Assembly (NCBI GenBank): GCA_030824115.1
Contig: JAVBYI010000001.1
Location: 1 to 64,000 of the forward strand
DNA from: Rhodocyclaceae bacterium
GTDB lineage: Bacteria > Pseudomonadota > Gammaproteobacteria > Burkholderiales > Rhodocyclaceae
DNA: 64,000 nt
Direction of reading: 5' to 3'
Both the position numbers and the translations under genes were made by a program. Numbering within the stretch: the stretch's first letter is position 1; each line of letters begins with the position of its first letter. A model generated the notes under the pieces. The model did no database searches. It saw only the letters and a program-made list of their open reading frames with translations, and was not told where the DNA came from. Shown piece by piece: positions 43,608 through 52,694 of this stretch.

Positions 43608-45593
43608 TTAGCTGGTAAAGAACCCCGTTCCAACCAGCACCAGCAGAATCAGGCCACAGGCGATCAGCGTCAGGCCGAGGATCACCGAACCCAGGTGCAT
43701 CTGCGGCGATGGCGCATCCACCAGATACTTTTCCAGTTCGCCCGTATCGATCATGCGCTGGTAATGCGCCGGATGGTCATGGCGGAATTCTTCAAGTGAC
43801 TGTGTGCCGGTGAACATCACCACGTCGGGCGGCGGCAGCTTGTCGGGACGGAAGTGGTTATTGAAGAAGTGCACCGTGAAGAGGAACACCGCCGCGAGGA
43901 AGGCTTCTTCGCCATGCACCAGCGTGGCGACGTTGAACACCCAGCCCGGCAGGTAAGTCGCGGTGACATGCGGGAAGGCCAGCATCAGGCCGCTCCAGCC
44001 GATCACATTGACGCCCCAGAACACCGCCCAGTAGTCAAACTTCTCGTAGTAGGCCCAGCGTTCGAAACGCGGCTTTTCTCCCTTGCCGACAAACCACTTG
44101 AACATGCCCCAGCAGTCGGCGAGATCCTTCCAGTTCGGGATCAGCGAATCGGGGCCGAACCAACGGAAGGTCTTGCTGCGCAGCAGCTTCTGCATCACAT
44201 AGACGAAGTGGATGAGGAAGATGCCGATGAACAGGGCAGCGGCGACACGATGGATGAGGCCGAGCATCTTCGGCCCGCCGAGCGCCTTGGCGACCACGGG
44301 TGCCCAGGCACTTTCGGCAAAGAGCGCACTGGTACCGGTCAGCACCAGCGTCATCGTCACCAGTGCAAAGACCAAGTGGGCAATCCGCCAGCCGACGGGG
44401 AAGCGCTGGAAGTGCTGCGTCTTCTCGTCAAGCTGCATTCCCTTGGTGTCGACACGGGCGTGATGCTTGCCCTGCTTGCGATCCTGCCACTCACGGTAAT
44501 ACCAGAGACCGGAATGCAGCCAGAAGAAGGCAAACACGCCGATCAGCAGCGCGATCATGAACTTCGAGGCGATGTACATCTCTGGATACTTCTTGAAATT
44601 GTGCGTGTTGGCATGCGGGCCAAACGAGGCGAAGCCCGGCGTGGCATCGCGCATGCCCGGCTTCTTGTCATTGTGACACTTCATGCAGGTCTTCATCCGG
44701 TTCTTCGGATGCACCTTCGATTTCGGATCATCAGCGGCACGGATGCCATGGCTGTCGTGGCAGTCGGCACACTTGGCCGTATACGCACCGCCAAGTCGAT
44801 TGACCTGGCCGTGATAAGTATCGGTATAGCTCGCCAGCTGCTCCTTGTGGCAATCGCCACAGGTGTTCACATTGCCAAGCTTGAATTTCTCGGAGGAAGT
44901 ATTGATGACCTGGTGAGCCGAGTGGCAGTCGGTACACACCGCGCCTTTCATATTGTTCTTGTCGAGCACCTCCTCGCCGTGGACGGATGCCGCATAAGAC
45001 TCAAGCTGGTCTTCGTGGCACTTCGCGCCGCAGGTGTCGGGAATTTCCTTGTGCCAGGCGGTACGGCGCTCACTTCCCTTTGGCGGAACATTGAAGTCGT
45101 GACTGCTATGGCACTCTTCGCAAGTAGCCTTGGCCTTGTCCGGATTGTCTTCATCAGGACGGGCGTGGAAGGAATTCTTGTAGTCCTCGATGTTCTTGAC
45201 GACGAGGCCAAGACGCTCTTTTTCCTGCGCCTGCCCGGCTTTCTGGGCGGCCGCCCACAGCGATTCGTGACAGCTGATGCAGTTGGGCGCTTGCGCCGCA
45301 GGGTTTTTCTTGTGCTTCGCCTGGTTATCGGTGATATCGGTGTGGCAGGCCACACATTGCATGTCGGCATGCACGCTCTTGCCAAACTTGCGTGCATCGA
45401 TATGACCGAGCGTCCGTTTCTCGTCATCCCTGCCGGAAACCTCGATCTTCTGGCGCTTACCCTCGTGACAGCTCAGGCAGCCTGCATTGTCGAGTTTCGC
45501 GGCAACCGCCCATACCGGCGTACTACCAAGAAAGGCCAACAGAAAACCAAGAAACCCCGCAATACGCAGGGTTCGGACGCTCGATACATTCAT
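43608..45593 (-). CDS. Multihaem cytochrome c fused to a membrane cytochrome b
   Basis: This is a protein of about 661 residues. A signal segment is followed by a periplasmic part with eight CXXCH motifs (CLSCH, CVACH, CISCH, CEECH, CTDCH, CGDCH, CADCH, CMKCH). One CXXXCH (CGAKCH) lies between the fourth and fifth, giving up to nine haems. From about residue 345 it continues as a cytochrome b-type membrane domain with His-bearing helices (FFWLHSGLWYY, RIAHLVFALVTMTLVL, HRVAAALFIGIFLIHFVYV, LVHGEEAFLAAVFLFTVHFFNNHF). It should connect quinones to periplasmic carriers. The ATG at 45593 is preferred over TTG at 45602. It is the last gene of a three-gene sigma-54 operon. Confidence 0.85.
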   Translation of the reverse strand: MNVSSVRTLRIAGFLGFLLAFLGSTPVWAVAAKLDNAGCLSCHEGKRQKIEVSGRDDEKRTLGHIDARKFGKSVHADMQCVACHTDITDNQAKHKKNPAAQAPNCISCHESLWAAAQKAGQAQEKERLGLVVKNIEDYKNSFHARPDEDNPDKAKATCEECHSSHDFNVPPKGSERRTAWHKEIPDTCGAKCHEDQLESYAASVHGEEVLDKNNMKGAVCTDCHSAHQVINTSSEKFKLGNVNTCGDCHKEQLASYTDTYHGQVNRLGGAYTAKCADCHDSHGIRAADDPKSKVHPKNRMKTCMKCHNDKKPGMRDATPGFASFGPHANTHNFKKYPEMYIASKFMIALLIGVFAFFWLHSGLWYYREWQDRKQGKHHARVDTKGMQLDEKTQHFQRFPVGWRIAHLVFALVTMTLVLTGTSALFAESAWAPVVAKALGGPKMLGLIHRVAAALFIGIFLIHFVYVMQKLLRSKTFRWFGPDSLIPNWKDLADCWGMFKWFVGKGEKPRFERWAYYEKFDYWAVFWGVNVIGWSGLMLAFPHVTATYLPGWVFNVATLVHGEEAFLAAVFLFTVHFFNNHFRPDKLPPPDVVMFTGTQSLEEFRHDHPAHYQRMIDTGELEKYLVDAPSPQMHLGSVILGLTLIACGLILLVLVGTGFFTS

Positions 45594-45606
45594 GATATTC
45601 AACCTG

Positions 45607-45945
45607 TCAGCGATTCAGCATCCACTTGGCAACCGCCGTTTGCACCGCGACATCCTTGGTGTCGATGATCTTGTGGTCCTCTTCCGTGCCATCGTCCAGC
45701 TTGACCTTCTTGCCACCGGTCATGTGCTTCATCGCTTCCTTCTCGTCAAGTTTCTTGTCCTTGTACTTGGCCGCGATTTTTGCCAGGGACGGGCCCTTCT
45801 TGGCCTTGGTGGCGTGGTGGCACTTGTGGCAGTCGTTTTCCTTGAAGACCTCTTCGGCATCCACCTGGGCGAGGGCCGGTGTGGCAAGGCACAGGCTGCC
45901 GACGGTGGCGGACACAATGAGGGCGTACATGTTGGTCTTGATCAT
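45607..45945 (-). CDS. Class I monohaem cytochrome c
   Basis: This is a 112-residue periplasmic carrier. It has a signal peptide (YALIVSATVGSLCLATPALA) and the haem motif CHKCH near residue 39, with KKGPSLAKIAAKYKDK following. The Met ligand is probably in MKHMTGG, and the C-terminal helix VQTAVAKWMLNR is present. It should shuttle electrons between the fusion cytochrome encoded 13 bp downstream and the lipoprotein encoded upstream. Confidence 0.88.
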   Translation of the reverse strand: MIKTNMYALIVSATVGSLCLATPALAQVDAEEVFKENDCHKCHHATKAKKGPSLAKIAAKYKDKKLDEKEAMKHMTGGKKVKLDDGTEEDHKIIDTKDVAVQTAVAKWMLNR

Positions 45946-45969
45946 TTTCTACTCCTGATGCTTAAGAAA

Positions 45970-45991
45970 CCGGCCGTCCACAGACGGCCGG
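45970..45991 (-). terminator. Strong hairpin between the haem lipoprotein and cytochrome c genes
   Basis: CCGGCCGTC and GACGGCCGG pair over 9 bp around CACA. On the transcript it is followed only by TTTC, so it more likely reduces downstream expression or protects mRNA ends than terminates fully. Confidence 0.55.
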
Positions 45992-46002
45992 CAGGATGGG
46001 AA

Positions 46003-47325
46003 TCAGTTCAGCTTGACAGCCGTGATGTCGGCCTTGGCGCCAATGCCCAGCGTCTTGGTATAGGACACGTGGTGACCACGGCCGGTCATGTTGTCGTCAT
46101 GGACGGCGAAGCCGACGTTATAGACACCGCCCGGCTTGAGCGCCTTGTCATCCGCATTGGCAAGGCCGAGCGGACGGATGAAGACAACTGTCTGCACCCC
46201 ATTCTTCCACTCGGAAAGCGCCTTGTTGTCGGCAGCAGAACCTGCGGCATCTTCCGCACTCAGGATGTACTGCGGCAGGATGTCACCCTCTTTCCAGCCC
46301 GCATTCGGGTCAAACGGCACGGCATTAGCCCCCTTGATGAGGATCATCTCCTTCTTGCCGTAATCGCCTGCGGTGTAGGCCTTGGTGCCTGCTTTCGCCT
46401 GATCGAACATGAACTTCGGCAGCTTGGTCTTGCTGTCCATGTTCGAATTGAAGTGGTTCTTGCCGGCGTCGAAGTTGCGATACTCCAGCACGAAGCCGTC
46501 GTCCGCACCACCCACCTTGTCGCTGCGGTGGGCACGCCACTGCATCAGCTCAAGAAACTCGCCGTTGGCCTTCATCTTGGCAATTTCCTCCAGCGGCTTG
46601 CCGGTCGACCAGTCCATCGGATTGGTGCGCGTGCCCGGAATGAACTTGCGTACATCCGACTTCTTGATGGCCTTCATCAAGGCATTGGCCTCGACCTGAT
46701 CCTTGGTCGGTTCCTTCTGCATGTCGCGCTCGCCGTCATGGCAAGTCAGCCAGCAACCCTGCTGGGCGAAACCCGGCACCTTGCCATCGTCCAGCATGAT
46801 ATTCACGCGATTCTCATAGACGGTCGCCGTCTTGCCGGCCAGCACGTTCTTGTTGAGGCGCATGCCACCGAAAGCCTTCCATTCCTTGCCGTCAAAGCGA
46901 TAGCCAGGATAGTCGTTGCCCGGATGGTTCGGATTGTGGGTCTTGTACTGGAAGCGCAGGTAGGCATTCTTGTCATCGTAGGCCGCCTGCACCGTCATGT
47001 CGATATGGCCGTTCTTGCCCTTGATTGCGGCAGCATGGGGCTCAAGCGGATGCTTGCCACTGAGAATCTTGGCGCCTTGGCGCTGCTCTTCCTTGGGATC
47101 GTCATGACAGGAGGTGCAGGCATCGCCACGCGCCGTTTCCTTGGCGGCGCCGGCATGGGCCTCGCTACGCAGCCACTGGTAAGAAGACTGGCCGGGGTAG
47201 AACAAGGCGACCTTGGTGGCGGGAACCTTGTCCCAGTTGATGGCCTGTGGCCCCGTTGCCACGGAAGCACAGCCGGCGGCAATGGCCGAAAGGGAAATGC
47301 CGATCATCAATGCACGTTTTTTCAT
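46003..47325 (-). CDS. Ethylbenzene-dehydrogenase-type haem lipoprotein with c-type haem motifs
   Basis: This is a lipoprotein of 440 residues (lipobox AIAAGCAS). It contains CTSCH near residue 68 and an unusual CXXXCH (CWLTCH) near 190. The overall fold features (VTQAAYDDKNAYLRFQYK-like strand, KVPGFAQQGCW, LELMQWRAHRSDKVGGADDGFVLEYR, YNVGFAVHDDNMTGRGHHVSY) match the haem-binding domain related to the ethylbenzene dehydrogenase gamma subunit. Start at 47325 with AGAGGTG upstream. It is the first gene behind the sigma-54 promoter at 47367. It probably is an electron carrier on the outer face of a membrane. The substrate side is unknown. Confidence 0.78.
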   Translation of the reverse strand: MKKRALMIGISLSAIAAGCASVATGPQAINWDKVPATKVALFYPGQSSYQWLRSEAHAGAAKETARGDACTSCHDDPKEEQRQGAKILSGKHPLEPHAAAIKGKNGHIDMTVQAAYDDKNAYLRFQYKTHNPNHPGNDYPGYRFDGKEWKAFGGMRLNKNVLAGKTATVYENRVNIMLDDGKVPGFAQQGCWLTCHDGERDMQKEPTKDQVEANALMKAIKKSDVRKFIPGTRTNPMDWSTGKPLEEIAKMKANGEFLELMQWRAHRSDKVGGADDGFVLEYRNFDAGKNHFNSNMDSKTKLPKFMFDQAKAGTKAYTAGDYGKKEMILIKGANAVPFDPNAGWKEGDILPQYILSAEDAAGSAADNKALSEWKNGVQTVVFIRPLGLANADDKALKPGGVYNVGFAVHDDNMTGRGHHVSYTKTLGIGAKADITAVKLN

Positions 47326-47366
47326 ATCACTCACCTCTTGTAGGGTTATTACCTGGGTGAATCGAC

Positions 47367-47381
47367 GCAATCTTCGCGCCA
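47367..47381 (-). promoter_or_regulatory. Predicted sigma-54 promoter
   Basis: Minus strand reads TGGCGCG-AAGA-TTGC, matching the -24/-12 consensus TGGCACG-N4-TTGC at all but one base, with the required GG and GC at exact spacing. The start of the haem lipoprotein gene is about 42 bp downstream. Confidence 0.82.
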
Positions 47382-47445
47382 TGCGTACTCTGCACTGAAA
47401 TCAGAGGGAAATACGCCAATGTGGGAGATGCGGTTCGCTTAATAT

Positions 47446-47483
47446 GTGTCACTCATTCGTGACACTCGTCACTTTTCGGTGAC
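47446..47483. promoter_or_regulatory. Pair of palindromic activator sites (GTCAC-N6-GTGAC)
   Basis: GTCAC-TCATTC-GTGAC (47448-47463, extendable to GTGTCAC/GTGACAC) and GTCAC-TTTTCG-GTGAC (47468-47483) are tandem palindromes with centres 20 bp apart. They lie about 75-95 bp upstream of the sigma-54 promoter, the normal place for NtrC-type activator binding. The second overlaps the 3' end of the regulator gene itself. Confidence 0.78.
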
Positions 47484-48848
47484 AATTTCCCAGCGCTTCA
47501 TCCGTACATAAAGGTTCTGCCGCGGGATACCCGATAGCCGCGCGGCTTCCGACACATTGCCGCCGGCCTGATCGAACAGGCGACGCAGATAATCGCGTTC
47601 AAACGCGGCCCGAGCTTCCTGATAACCCAGGGGGGCCGAAGTATCTGGCATGGCCTCTGGTGCCGCTTCATCCAGCGGCGTCCCATCCACCGGACACAGA
47701 TGCAGGTGATCAATCGGGCCGCCTGTATGCAACGCAACCGCACGCTCGATGCAGTGCTGCAGCTGCCGCACGTTTCCCTCCCAGCGACAGGCTTCCAGTA
47801 CCTGCACCGCCGCCGGCGTAAGCGGGCCACAGGTCTTGCCGAATTTATTGTTGTAATGATCGAGAAAGTGCATGGCCAGCGGCACGATATCGCCCGCACG
47901 CTCACGCAACGGCGGCATGCGCACGGCAACCACCGCGATGCGGTAATACAGATCCTCACGGAAGCGCCCCGCCTTGACCTCGGCCAGCAGCGGCCGGTTG
48001 GTGGCACAGATCAGACGGAAATCGGCCTTGCGCGGCTGCGTGCTGCCGATGCGCGTAAAGCTGTGATCCTGCAGCACGCGCAGCAGACTGCTCTGCAGCT
48101 TGGGGCTCATGTCGGCGATTTCGTCGAGGAACAAATTACCGCCATGGGCCTTTTCAAAGTAGCCGGCATTGGCTTGACCAGCCCCCGTAAATGCCCCCTT
48201 CTCGTAGCCAAACAGCAGGCTTTCCAGCAGGGTTTCCGGTAGCCCGCCGCAGTTAACCTCAAGGAAGGGCTTGTCTGCGCGCGTGCTCAGCGTGTGGATC
48301 AACTTGGCCGCGAGATCCTTGCCGGTGCCACTCTCGCCCTCCAGCAACACGGTGGTATCCAGCCCCGCTACCTGACGTATCTGACCGATCACACGCTCCA
48401 TCGCCAACGACTGACCGATCAGCGCCGGCTGACCGGACTCGCTGGCCAGTTGCGCACGCAAGCCATCAATTTCCCGATAGGCACGATCGAGTTCGAGGGC
48501 CTTGCCGATGACGGCTTCCAGCGCCTCAATATCCTCAAACGGCTTGGTCAGATAGTCGAACAAGCCCTCGCGCACAGCGGCAACGGCATCGCGCACGTCG
48601 GCAAAACCGGTCATCAGGATCGCTACCAAACGCGGGCGGCGGGCGCGAAATTCGCGTAGCAAGTCGATGCCATTGGCGTCAGGCAGACACTGATCCATCA
48701 GCACCAGGTTGAAATCATCGGCGGCGAACAGGCGGCGCGCTTCGGCGCCATCCGTCGCCATGCTCACCCTGGCGCTATTGGCCAGCAGCCGCTCAAGCAA
48801 GGTGCGGGTGTGACGGTCATCATCAACAACCAGTATTTTTGGCGGCAT
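47469..48848 (-). CDS. NtrC-family sigma-54-dependent response regulator
   Basis: This is a 459-residue activator. It has a receiver domain with the phosphorylated Asp in LVLMDQCLPDANG. The AAA+ domain has Walker A GESGTGKD, the sigma-54-contacting KGAFTGAG and Walker B NLFLDEIADM. A Fis-type helix-turn-helix ends the protein (GNVSEAARLSGIPRQNLYVRMKRWEI). The ATG at 48848 is 1 bp after the stop of the sensor kinase gene. Its likely sites and target promoter lie just downstream at 47446-47483 and 47367-47381, so it should drive the multihaem cytochrome operon. Confidence 0.93.
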   Translation of the reverse strand: MPPKILVVDDDRHTRTLLERLLANSARVSMATDGAEARRLFAADDFNLVLMDQCLPDANGIDLLREFRARRPRLVAILMTGFADVRDAVAAVREGLFDYLTKPFEDIEALEAVIGKALELDRAYREIDGLRAQLASESGQPALIGQSLAMERVIGQIRQVAGLDTTVLLEGESGTGKDLAAKLIHTLSTRADKPFLEVNCGGLPETLLESLLFGYEKGAFTGAGQANAGYFEKAHGGNLFLDEIADMSPKLQSSLLRVLQDHSFTRIGSTQPRKADFRLICATNRPLLAEVKAGRFREDLYYRIAVVAVRMPPLRERAGDIVPLAMHFLDHYNNKFGKTCGPLTPAAVQVLEACRWEGNVRQLQHCIERAVALHTGGPIDHLHLCPVDGTPLDEAAPEAMPDTSAPLGYQEARAAFERDYLRRLFDQAGGNVSEAARLSGIPRQNLYVRMKRWEIVTEK

Positions 48849-48849
48849 A

Positions 48850-50628
48850 TCAGGCAGAGGGGGAGGAAACTTCCGGCAAGCATTCAGGCAACCAGATCGC
48901 AAAACGCGTGCCATGTCCTGGTTCGCTATGTACCGTCACCTGGCCATCGTGCAGTAACGCCACATGCTGCACCACGGGCAATCCCAGCCCGGTACCGTCA
49001 CTGCGCGTGGTGAAAAAAGGCACAAAGATTTTTTCGAGCACCGCTGGGGGCATGCCGCGACCATGGTCCGTCACACTCAGGGACCAGCCGGGCAGATTGC
49101 GCACCGCATCCACCTCGCGTTGCAGCGAGATCACAATGGCGCCCTGCGACTCCGTGGCCTGCGCCGCATTCACCAGCAGGTTAAACAGGGCATGGCGGAT
49201 CAGAATGGGATCGACCGTCAGCACCACCGGTTCATCCGGCAACTGCACGTCTACGGGCAAATGCCGCTTCTCGGTCTGACGGAACAACAGTACCGTATCC
49301 TCGATCAGATCAGCCATCGGCGTCGGCCGACTCTCAAAGCTGGACACCTTGGTAAACGCCAGCATGCGCTTGACGAAGGCACGGCAGTCCTCGCCCGCAC
49401 TGCGAATGTCGCGCAGCAACTCGCGCGTGCGCCCCGGATCGTCGGCGCCACGCTCGGCCAGTTGGGCCAGATTGACCACGCCGACCAGCGGATTGTTGAG
49501 TTGATGGGCAATGCTGCCCACCATGGTGCCCAGTGCGGAAAGCTTTTCCATCTGCAAGATACGGCGATGCTCGGTATCCAGCCGCAGTAACTGGTGCTCA
49601 AGATCATGCTGGCGCTGGTAGTCGCGCTCAACCCGGTCAAGCGCCAGGTAGAAAATTCCCAGCACGCCTGCGGCCGCCAGCAGACTGACCAGCATTACCG
49701 TTAGGATTGAGCCATGAAAGGTACCCACCAAGGCCGTGATATCGCGCATCACCACCAGATCACCAAGGTGCCGCCCACCGGCATCGTGGATCGGCACGGT
49801 GGCCAGGTGCAGGGTGCGGCCCGCGTCCTCGATTTCGGTTGTCTGCCCGGCCAGTAACCTGCTCACGCGTTTGTCGTCGAGTGCATCGGGCAATTTTGCC
49901 GCTGTCTGCGCCAGCACCGCATGTGCTCGAAAACGATCCCAGTTTCCGCTGCGCTTCATCATCGCCTGACCGCGCGTCCACTGCTCCACCGTCAGATACT
50001 GCTTGTCGACCAGCACCAGCAAATCGACTTTCAGGCTATTGTGAATTTCATCGATCAGATGCTCGATCTCCTCGCCGATTTCGATGTAGCCGATCAACTC
50101 GCCGTTGCGCTGCCACGGCATAACGAGTCGTAAGGTCAGCGTCCCCATCACCCCCAGTTCGAGACCATGGATGGCGCGCTGACTATCCCTTGCCTGCGCC
50201 AGGACGACGCGCGAAATTACATCACCATATTCATCCGGGCTGTGAAACCGATAGACATTGACGTAATCGGGGCGGGTCAGATAGAGATGGGTAATCCGAT
50301 GCTCGTCGCGCAACGCCGCAAACAGCGCACTGCCCTGACGCGCAATTCCAGCGCGATCACCCTGACGAAACGCAGCCTCCATCGCCGCATTGGTCATCAT
50401 GGCACGCATGGTCGCCATCATCAGGTTGGTGTCCTTGTCGAGCTTTTGGGCAAACAGGTTGGCCACCGCCGCTGAACGCTCGGCAAGATCACGCTCGCGG
50501 ATATGCGTCCCGACCCAGTAGAAGGCCAGCGAGAAAACCATCAGGATGAACAGCAAGGCCACGGTGAAGGGGCCGATGAATCTGGCCTTGACGCGCCGTG
50601 GCTGGGGGATGACCGAAACAGAGTTCAT
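48850..50628 (-). CDS. Membrane sensor histidine kinase with periplasmic dCache-like domain
   Basis: This is a 592-residue kinase. Two membrane helices (about 17-40 and 305-330) flank a periplasmic domain of about 260 residues resembling the dCache/DctB type. The segment FHSPDEYGDVISRVVLAQARDSQRA is typical of sensors of small organic acids or electron acceptors. The phospho-accepting His is in GSIAHQLNNPLVG. ATP-binding motifs DHGRGMP and GTGLGLPVVQH follow. It pairs with the NtrC-type regulator encoded immediately downstream. The signal sensed is unknown. Confidence 0.9.
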   Translation of the reverse strand: MNSVSVIPQPRRVKARFIGPFTVALLFILMVFSLAFYWVGTHIRERDLAERSAAVANLFAQKLDKDTNLMMATMRAMMTNAAMEAAFRQGDRAGIARQGSALFAALRDEHRITHLYLTRPDYVNVYRFHSPDEYGDVISRVVLAQARDSQRAIHGLELGVMGTLTLRLVMPWQRNGELIGYIEIGEEIEHLIDEIHNSLKVDLLVLVDKQYLTVEQWTRGQAMMKRSGNWDRFRAHAVLAQTAAKLPDALDDKRVSRLLAGQTTEIEDAGRTLHLATVPIHDAGGRHLGDLVVMRDITALVGTFHGSILTVMLVSLLAAAGVLGIFYLALDRVERDYQRQHDLEHQLLRLDTEHRRILQMEKLSALGTMVGSIAHQLNNPLVGVVNLAQLAERGADDPGRTRELLRDIRSAGEDCRAFVKRMLAFTKVSSFESRPTPMADLIEDTVLLFRQTEKRHLPVDVQLPDEPVVLTVDPILIRHALFNLLVNAAQATESQGAIVISLQREVDAVRNLPGWSLSVTDHGRGMPPAVLEKIFVPFFTTRSDGTGLGLPVVQHVALLHDGQVTVHSEPGHGTRFAIWLPECLPEVSSPSA

Positions 50629-50650
50629 GCCCGGGAGTGTGCCCCAGTCC

Positions 50651-52009
50651 CTAGTCCGAAGGCAACGGGAAGCCGACTTGTACGCTCAGCCCGGACGCGC
50701 CCATGCCATCGGCCAGTGTCACAGACGCATGATGCAACTCGGCGATGCGCGCCACAATCGACAAGCCAAGCCCGCTGCCCTCAGTCTCCTGTCCAGCCAG
50801 CCGATGAAAGCGGCGCATGACGTTATCCCGCTCGGCAGGCGGAATCCCCGGCCCGCTGTCGCTGACGGTAAGGCACACCACACCTTTTTGTGCCGTCACG
50901 CCAACGCCGACTTTTCCGCCGGCGGGCGTGTAACGCAAAGCATTGTCGAGCAGGTTGCGCAGCAGCACGCCCAGCATATCCGCATGACCCATGACCAGAG
51001 TCGCTTGCGGTGCATCGAGTTCGAGCGTGATGTGCTTGTCGAGCGCCAAACCGCCATGATCGGCACACACTTCCGCAGCTAGCTGATCCAGACGCAGCAC
51101 TTCCTTGTCAAGGCCGGCCGCCGGATCAAGGCGCGCCAGCAATAGCAGTTGCTCGACCAGACGGCCGGCACGCCGGCTGCTCGCGGCAATCTGCGCCAGC
51201 GCCTGGTCACGCTCGGCCGCATCGCGTGCACGACTTGCCACCTGCGCTTGCGTCACAATCGCTGCCAGCGGTGTGCGCAACTCGTGGGCCGCATCTGCAG
51301 TAAAACGCCGTTCGTTATCGAGTGCGCCTTCGACGCGGCCAAAGAGATCGTTCAGCGCATCGATCAGCGGCCGGATTTCCTGCGGTGCAGTAACCGGAGC
51401 TAGCGCTTTCAGATGTTCCGGGGCACGCCGGGCCACCTGTTCTGTCACGGTGGCAATCGGTGCGATGCCGCGCCGGATGGCAAACCAGACCCACAGCCCC
51501 AGGAGTGGCAAGCCAAATACGGCCGGGGCCAGCAGGCGCAGGGCAATGCTGCCGGAAAGCTCTTCGCGTACATGATGGTTTTCACCCACCTGAACGTGCA
51601 ACTGGTGCTGCGCATCCCACTGGCTGTAGTAACGCCAGCGCTCACCCTGCTCATTGACCTGTTCGGAAAATCCGTCTTCTGCCGTCAGGGGCTTGATCGG
51701 TGCCTCGCGTGAACGCAACAGCAAATGCCCCTGGTTATCCCAAAGCTGAAAGACAACTTTCTTCTGATACTTGTGCCCATCGCCCGACAGTTCGGCAATG
51801 TCGTCATCGTCGTCATACTCACTCGCCAGAGCGAGCAGCGTCTGGGCTGCCTGCGCGAGTTGCGCATCGAACAACTCATCGATTTCGTGATGCGCATCGA
51901 AATAGGAAAAGCTCATGGTCGCCAGCCAGCCGATCGTCACGCCGCCCATCAGCAAGGCCAGCAAACGACGCTGCAGCGAGAACCAGCGCGTCGTCATTTG
52001 GGTACTCAT
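50651..52009 (-). CDS. qseC: QseC-type sensor histidine kinase
   Basis: This is a 452-residue kinase with two membrane helices (about 13-33 and 155-178) flanking a short periplasmic domain with an acidic run (SEYDDDDDIAEL). The HAMP-like region leads to the H box FTADAAHELRTPLAAI. ATP-binding motifs are NALRYTPAGG, DSGPGIPP and GSGLGLSIVARI. The start overlaps the stop of the response regulator gene by 3-4 bp. KVGVGVTAQ near residue 375 is encoded by a degenerate match to the dispersed repeat, in the usual frame. The qse name follows the known linkage of SHP/DHC operons with QseBC-like systems. Confidence 0.85.
   Translation of the reverse strand: MSTQMTTRWFSLQRRLLALLMGGVTIGWLATMSFSYFDAHHEIDELFDAQLAQAAQTLLALASEYDDDDDIAELSGDGHKYQKKVVFQLWDNQGHLLLRSREAPIKPLTAEDGFSEQVNEQGERWRYYSQWDAQHQLHVQVGENHHVREELSGSIALRLLAPAVFGLPLLGLWVWFAIRRGIAPIATVTEQVARRAPEHLKALAPVTAPQEIRPLIDALNDLFGRVEGALDNERRFTADAAHELRTPLAAIVTQAQVASRARDAAERDQALAQIAASSRRAGRLVEQLLLLARLDPAAGLDKEVLRLDQLAAEVCADHGGLALDKHITLELDAPQATLVMGHADMLGVLLRNLLDNALRYTPAGGKVGVGVTAQKGVVCLTVSDSGPGIPPAERDNVMRRFHRLAGQETEGSGLGLSIVARIAELHHASVTLADGMGASGLSVQVGFPLPSD
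50892..50911 (-). repeat. Possible degenerate copy of the 20-bp element inside the qseC-type gene
   Basis: Minus strand GTCGGCGTTGGCGTGACGGC, two mismatches, with AAAA before it as in other copies. The protein sequence could also arise from the normal kinase beta strand, so this copy is uncertain. Confidence 0.5.
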
Positions 52010-52662
52010 TTAGGTACCATGTAACCGATGCCGCGCAAGGTCTTGATGCGCTCGGTACCGATCTTTTTGCGCAGATGATGGATGTGCACTTCGAGTGCAT
52101 TGCTGTCCGGCTCGTCGCGCCAGCCATACAGCGAATCCTCGATCTGGGCGCGCGTCATGACACGCCCGGCATTCTCGACCAGCAGTTGCAGCAGCGAGAA
52201 TTCCCGCACCGACAACTCCACCGGCATGCCGGCCAGCGTGACCTGATGCGCGGCCGGATCGATCACCAGATCCCCCAGACTCAGCAACGGCTGCGCGCGC
52301 CCGACGGAGCGGCGCGTCAGGGCACGCACGCGGGCCGCGAGTTCATCGATATCGATTGGCTTGATAAGGTAGTCGTCGGCCCCACTGTCGAGGCCGGCAA
52401 TCTTGTCGCCCGTCGCATCGCGGGCCGTCAGGATCAGCACCGGTAGCGTCTGGCCACGTCCGCGCAGACGGCTCAACACGGCCAGGCCATCGAGGCGCGG
52501 CAGGCCGAGGTCGAGCACCAGCAGGTCATAACTTTCATTCAGCAGCGCCAGGTCGGCCGCCACCCCATCCTTGACCCAATCGACGGCATAGCCGGCCTGA
52601 CGCAGACCAACCGTGAGGCCGTCACCCAGTTGTGGATCGTCTTCAGCAATCAGCAGGCGCAT
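52006..52662 (-). CDS. qseB: QseB/PmrA-type OmpR-family response regulator
   Basis: This is a 218-residue regulator. The receiver domain starts MRLLIAEDD and has the phospho-Asp in LLVLDLGLPRLDG, Thr in LILTARD and Lys in LIKPIDIDEL. A winged-helix DNA-binding domain follows (VELSVREFSLLQLLVENAG, EVHIHHLRKKIG, RGIGYMVPK). The ATG at 52662 is used. The upstream extension comes from a repeat copy. PmrA/QseB-type regulators bind direct repeats of CTTAA-like half-sites 11 bp apart, and such arrays occur at four promoters in the following 9 kb. Confidence 0.9.
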   Translation of the reverse strand: MRLLIAEDDPQLGDGLTVGLRQAGYAVDWVKDGVAADLALLNESYDLLVLDLGLPRLDGLAVLSRLRGRGQTLPVLILTARDATGDKIAGLDSGADDYLIKPIDIDELAARVRALTRRSVGRAQPLLSLGDLVIDPAAHQVTLAGMPVELSVREFSLLQLLVENAGRVMTRAQIEDSLYGWRDEPDSNALEVHIHHLRKKIGTERIKTLRGIGYMVPK

Positions 52663-52694
52663 GATGTCCGATTCTAATAGGCTGGCCTGTAAAT

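Noticed and set aside
45487-47343. Plus-strand open frame of 618 codons opposite the cytochrome c and haem lipoprotein genes
   Set aside because: It spans two real genes and their spacer in antisense, with no domain signature.
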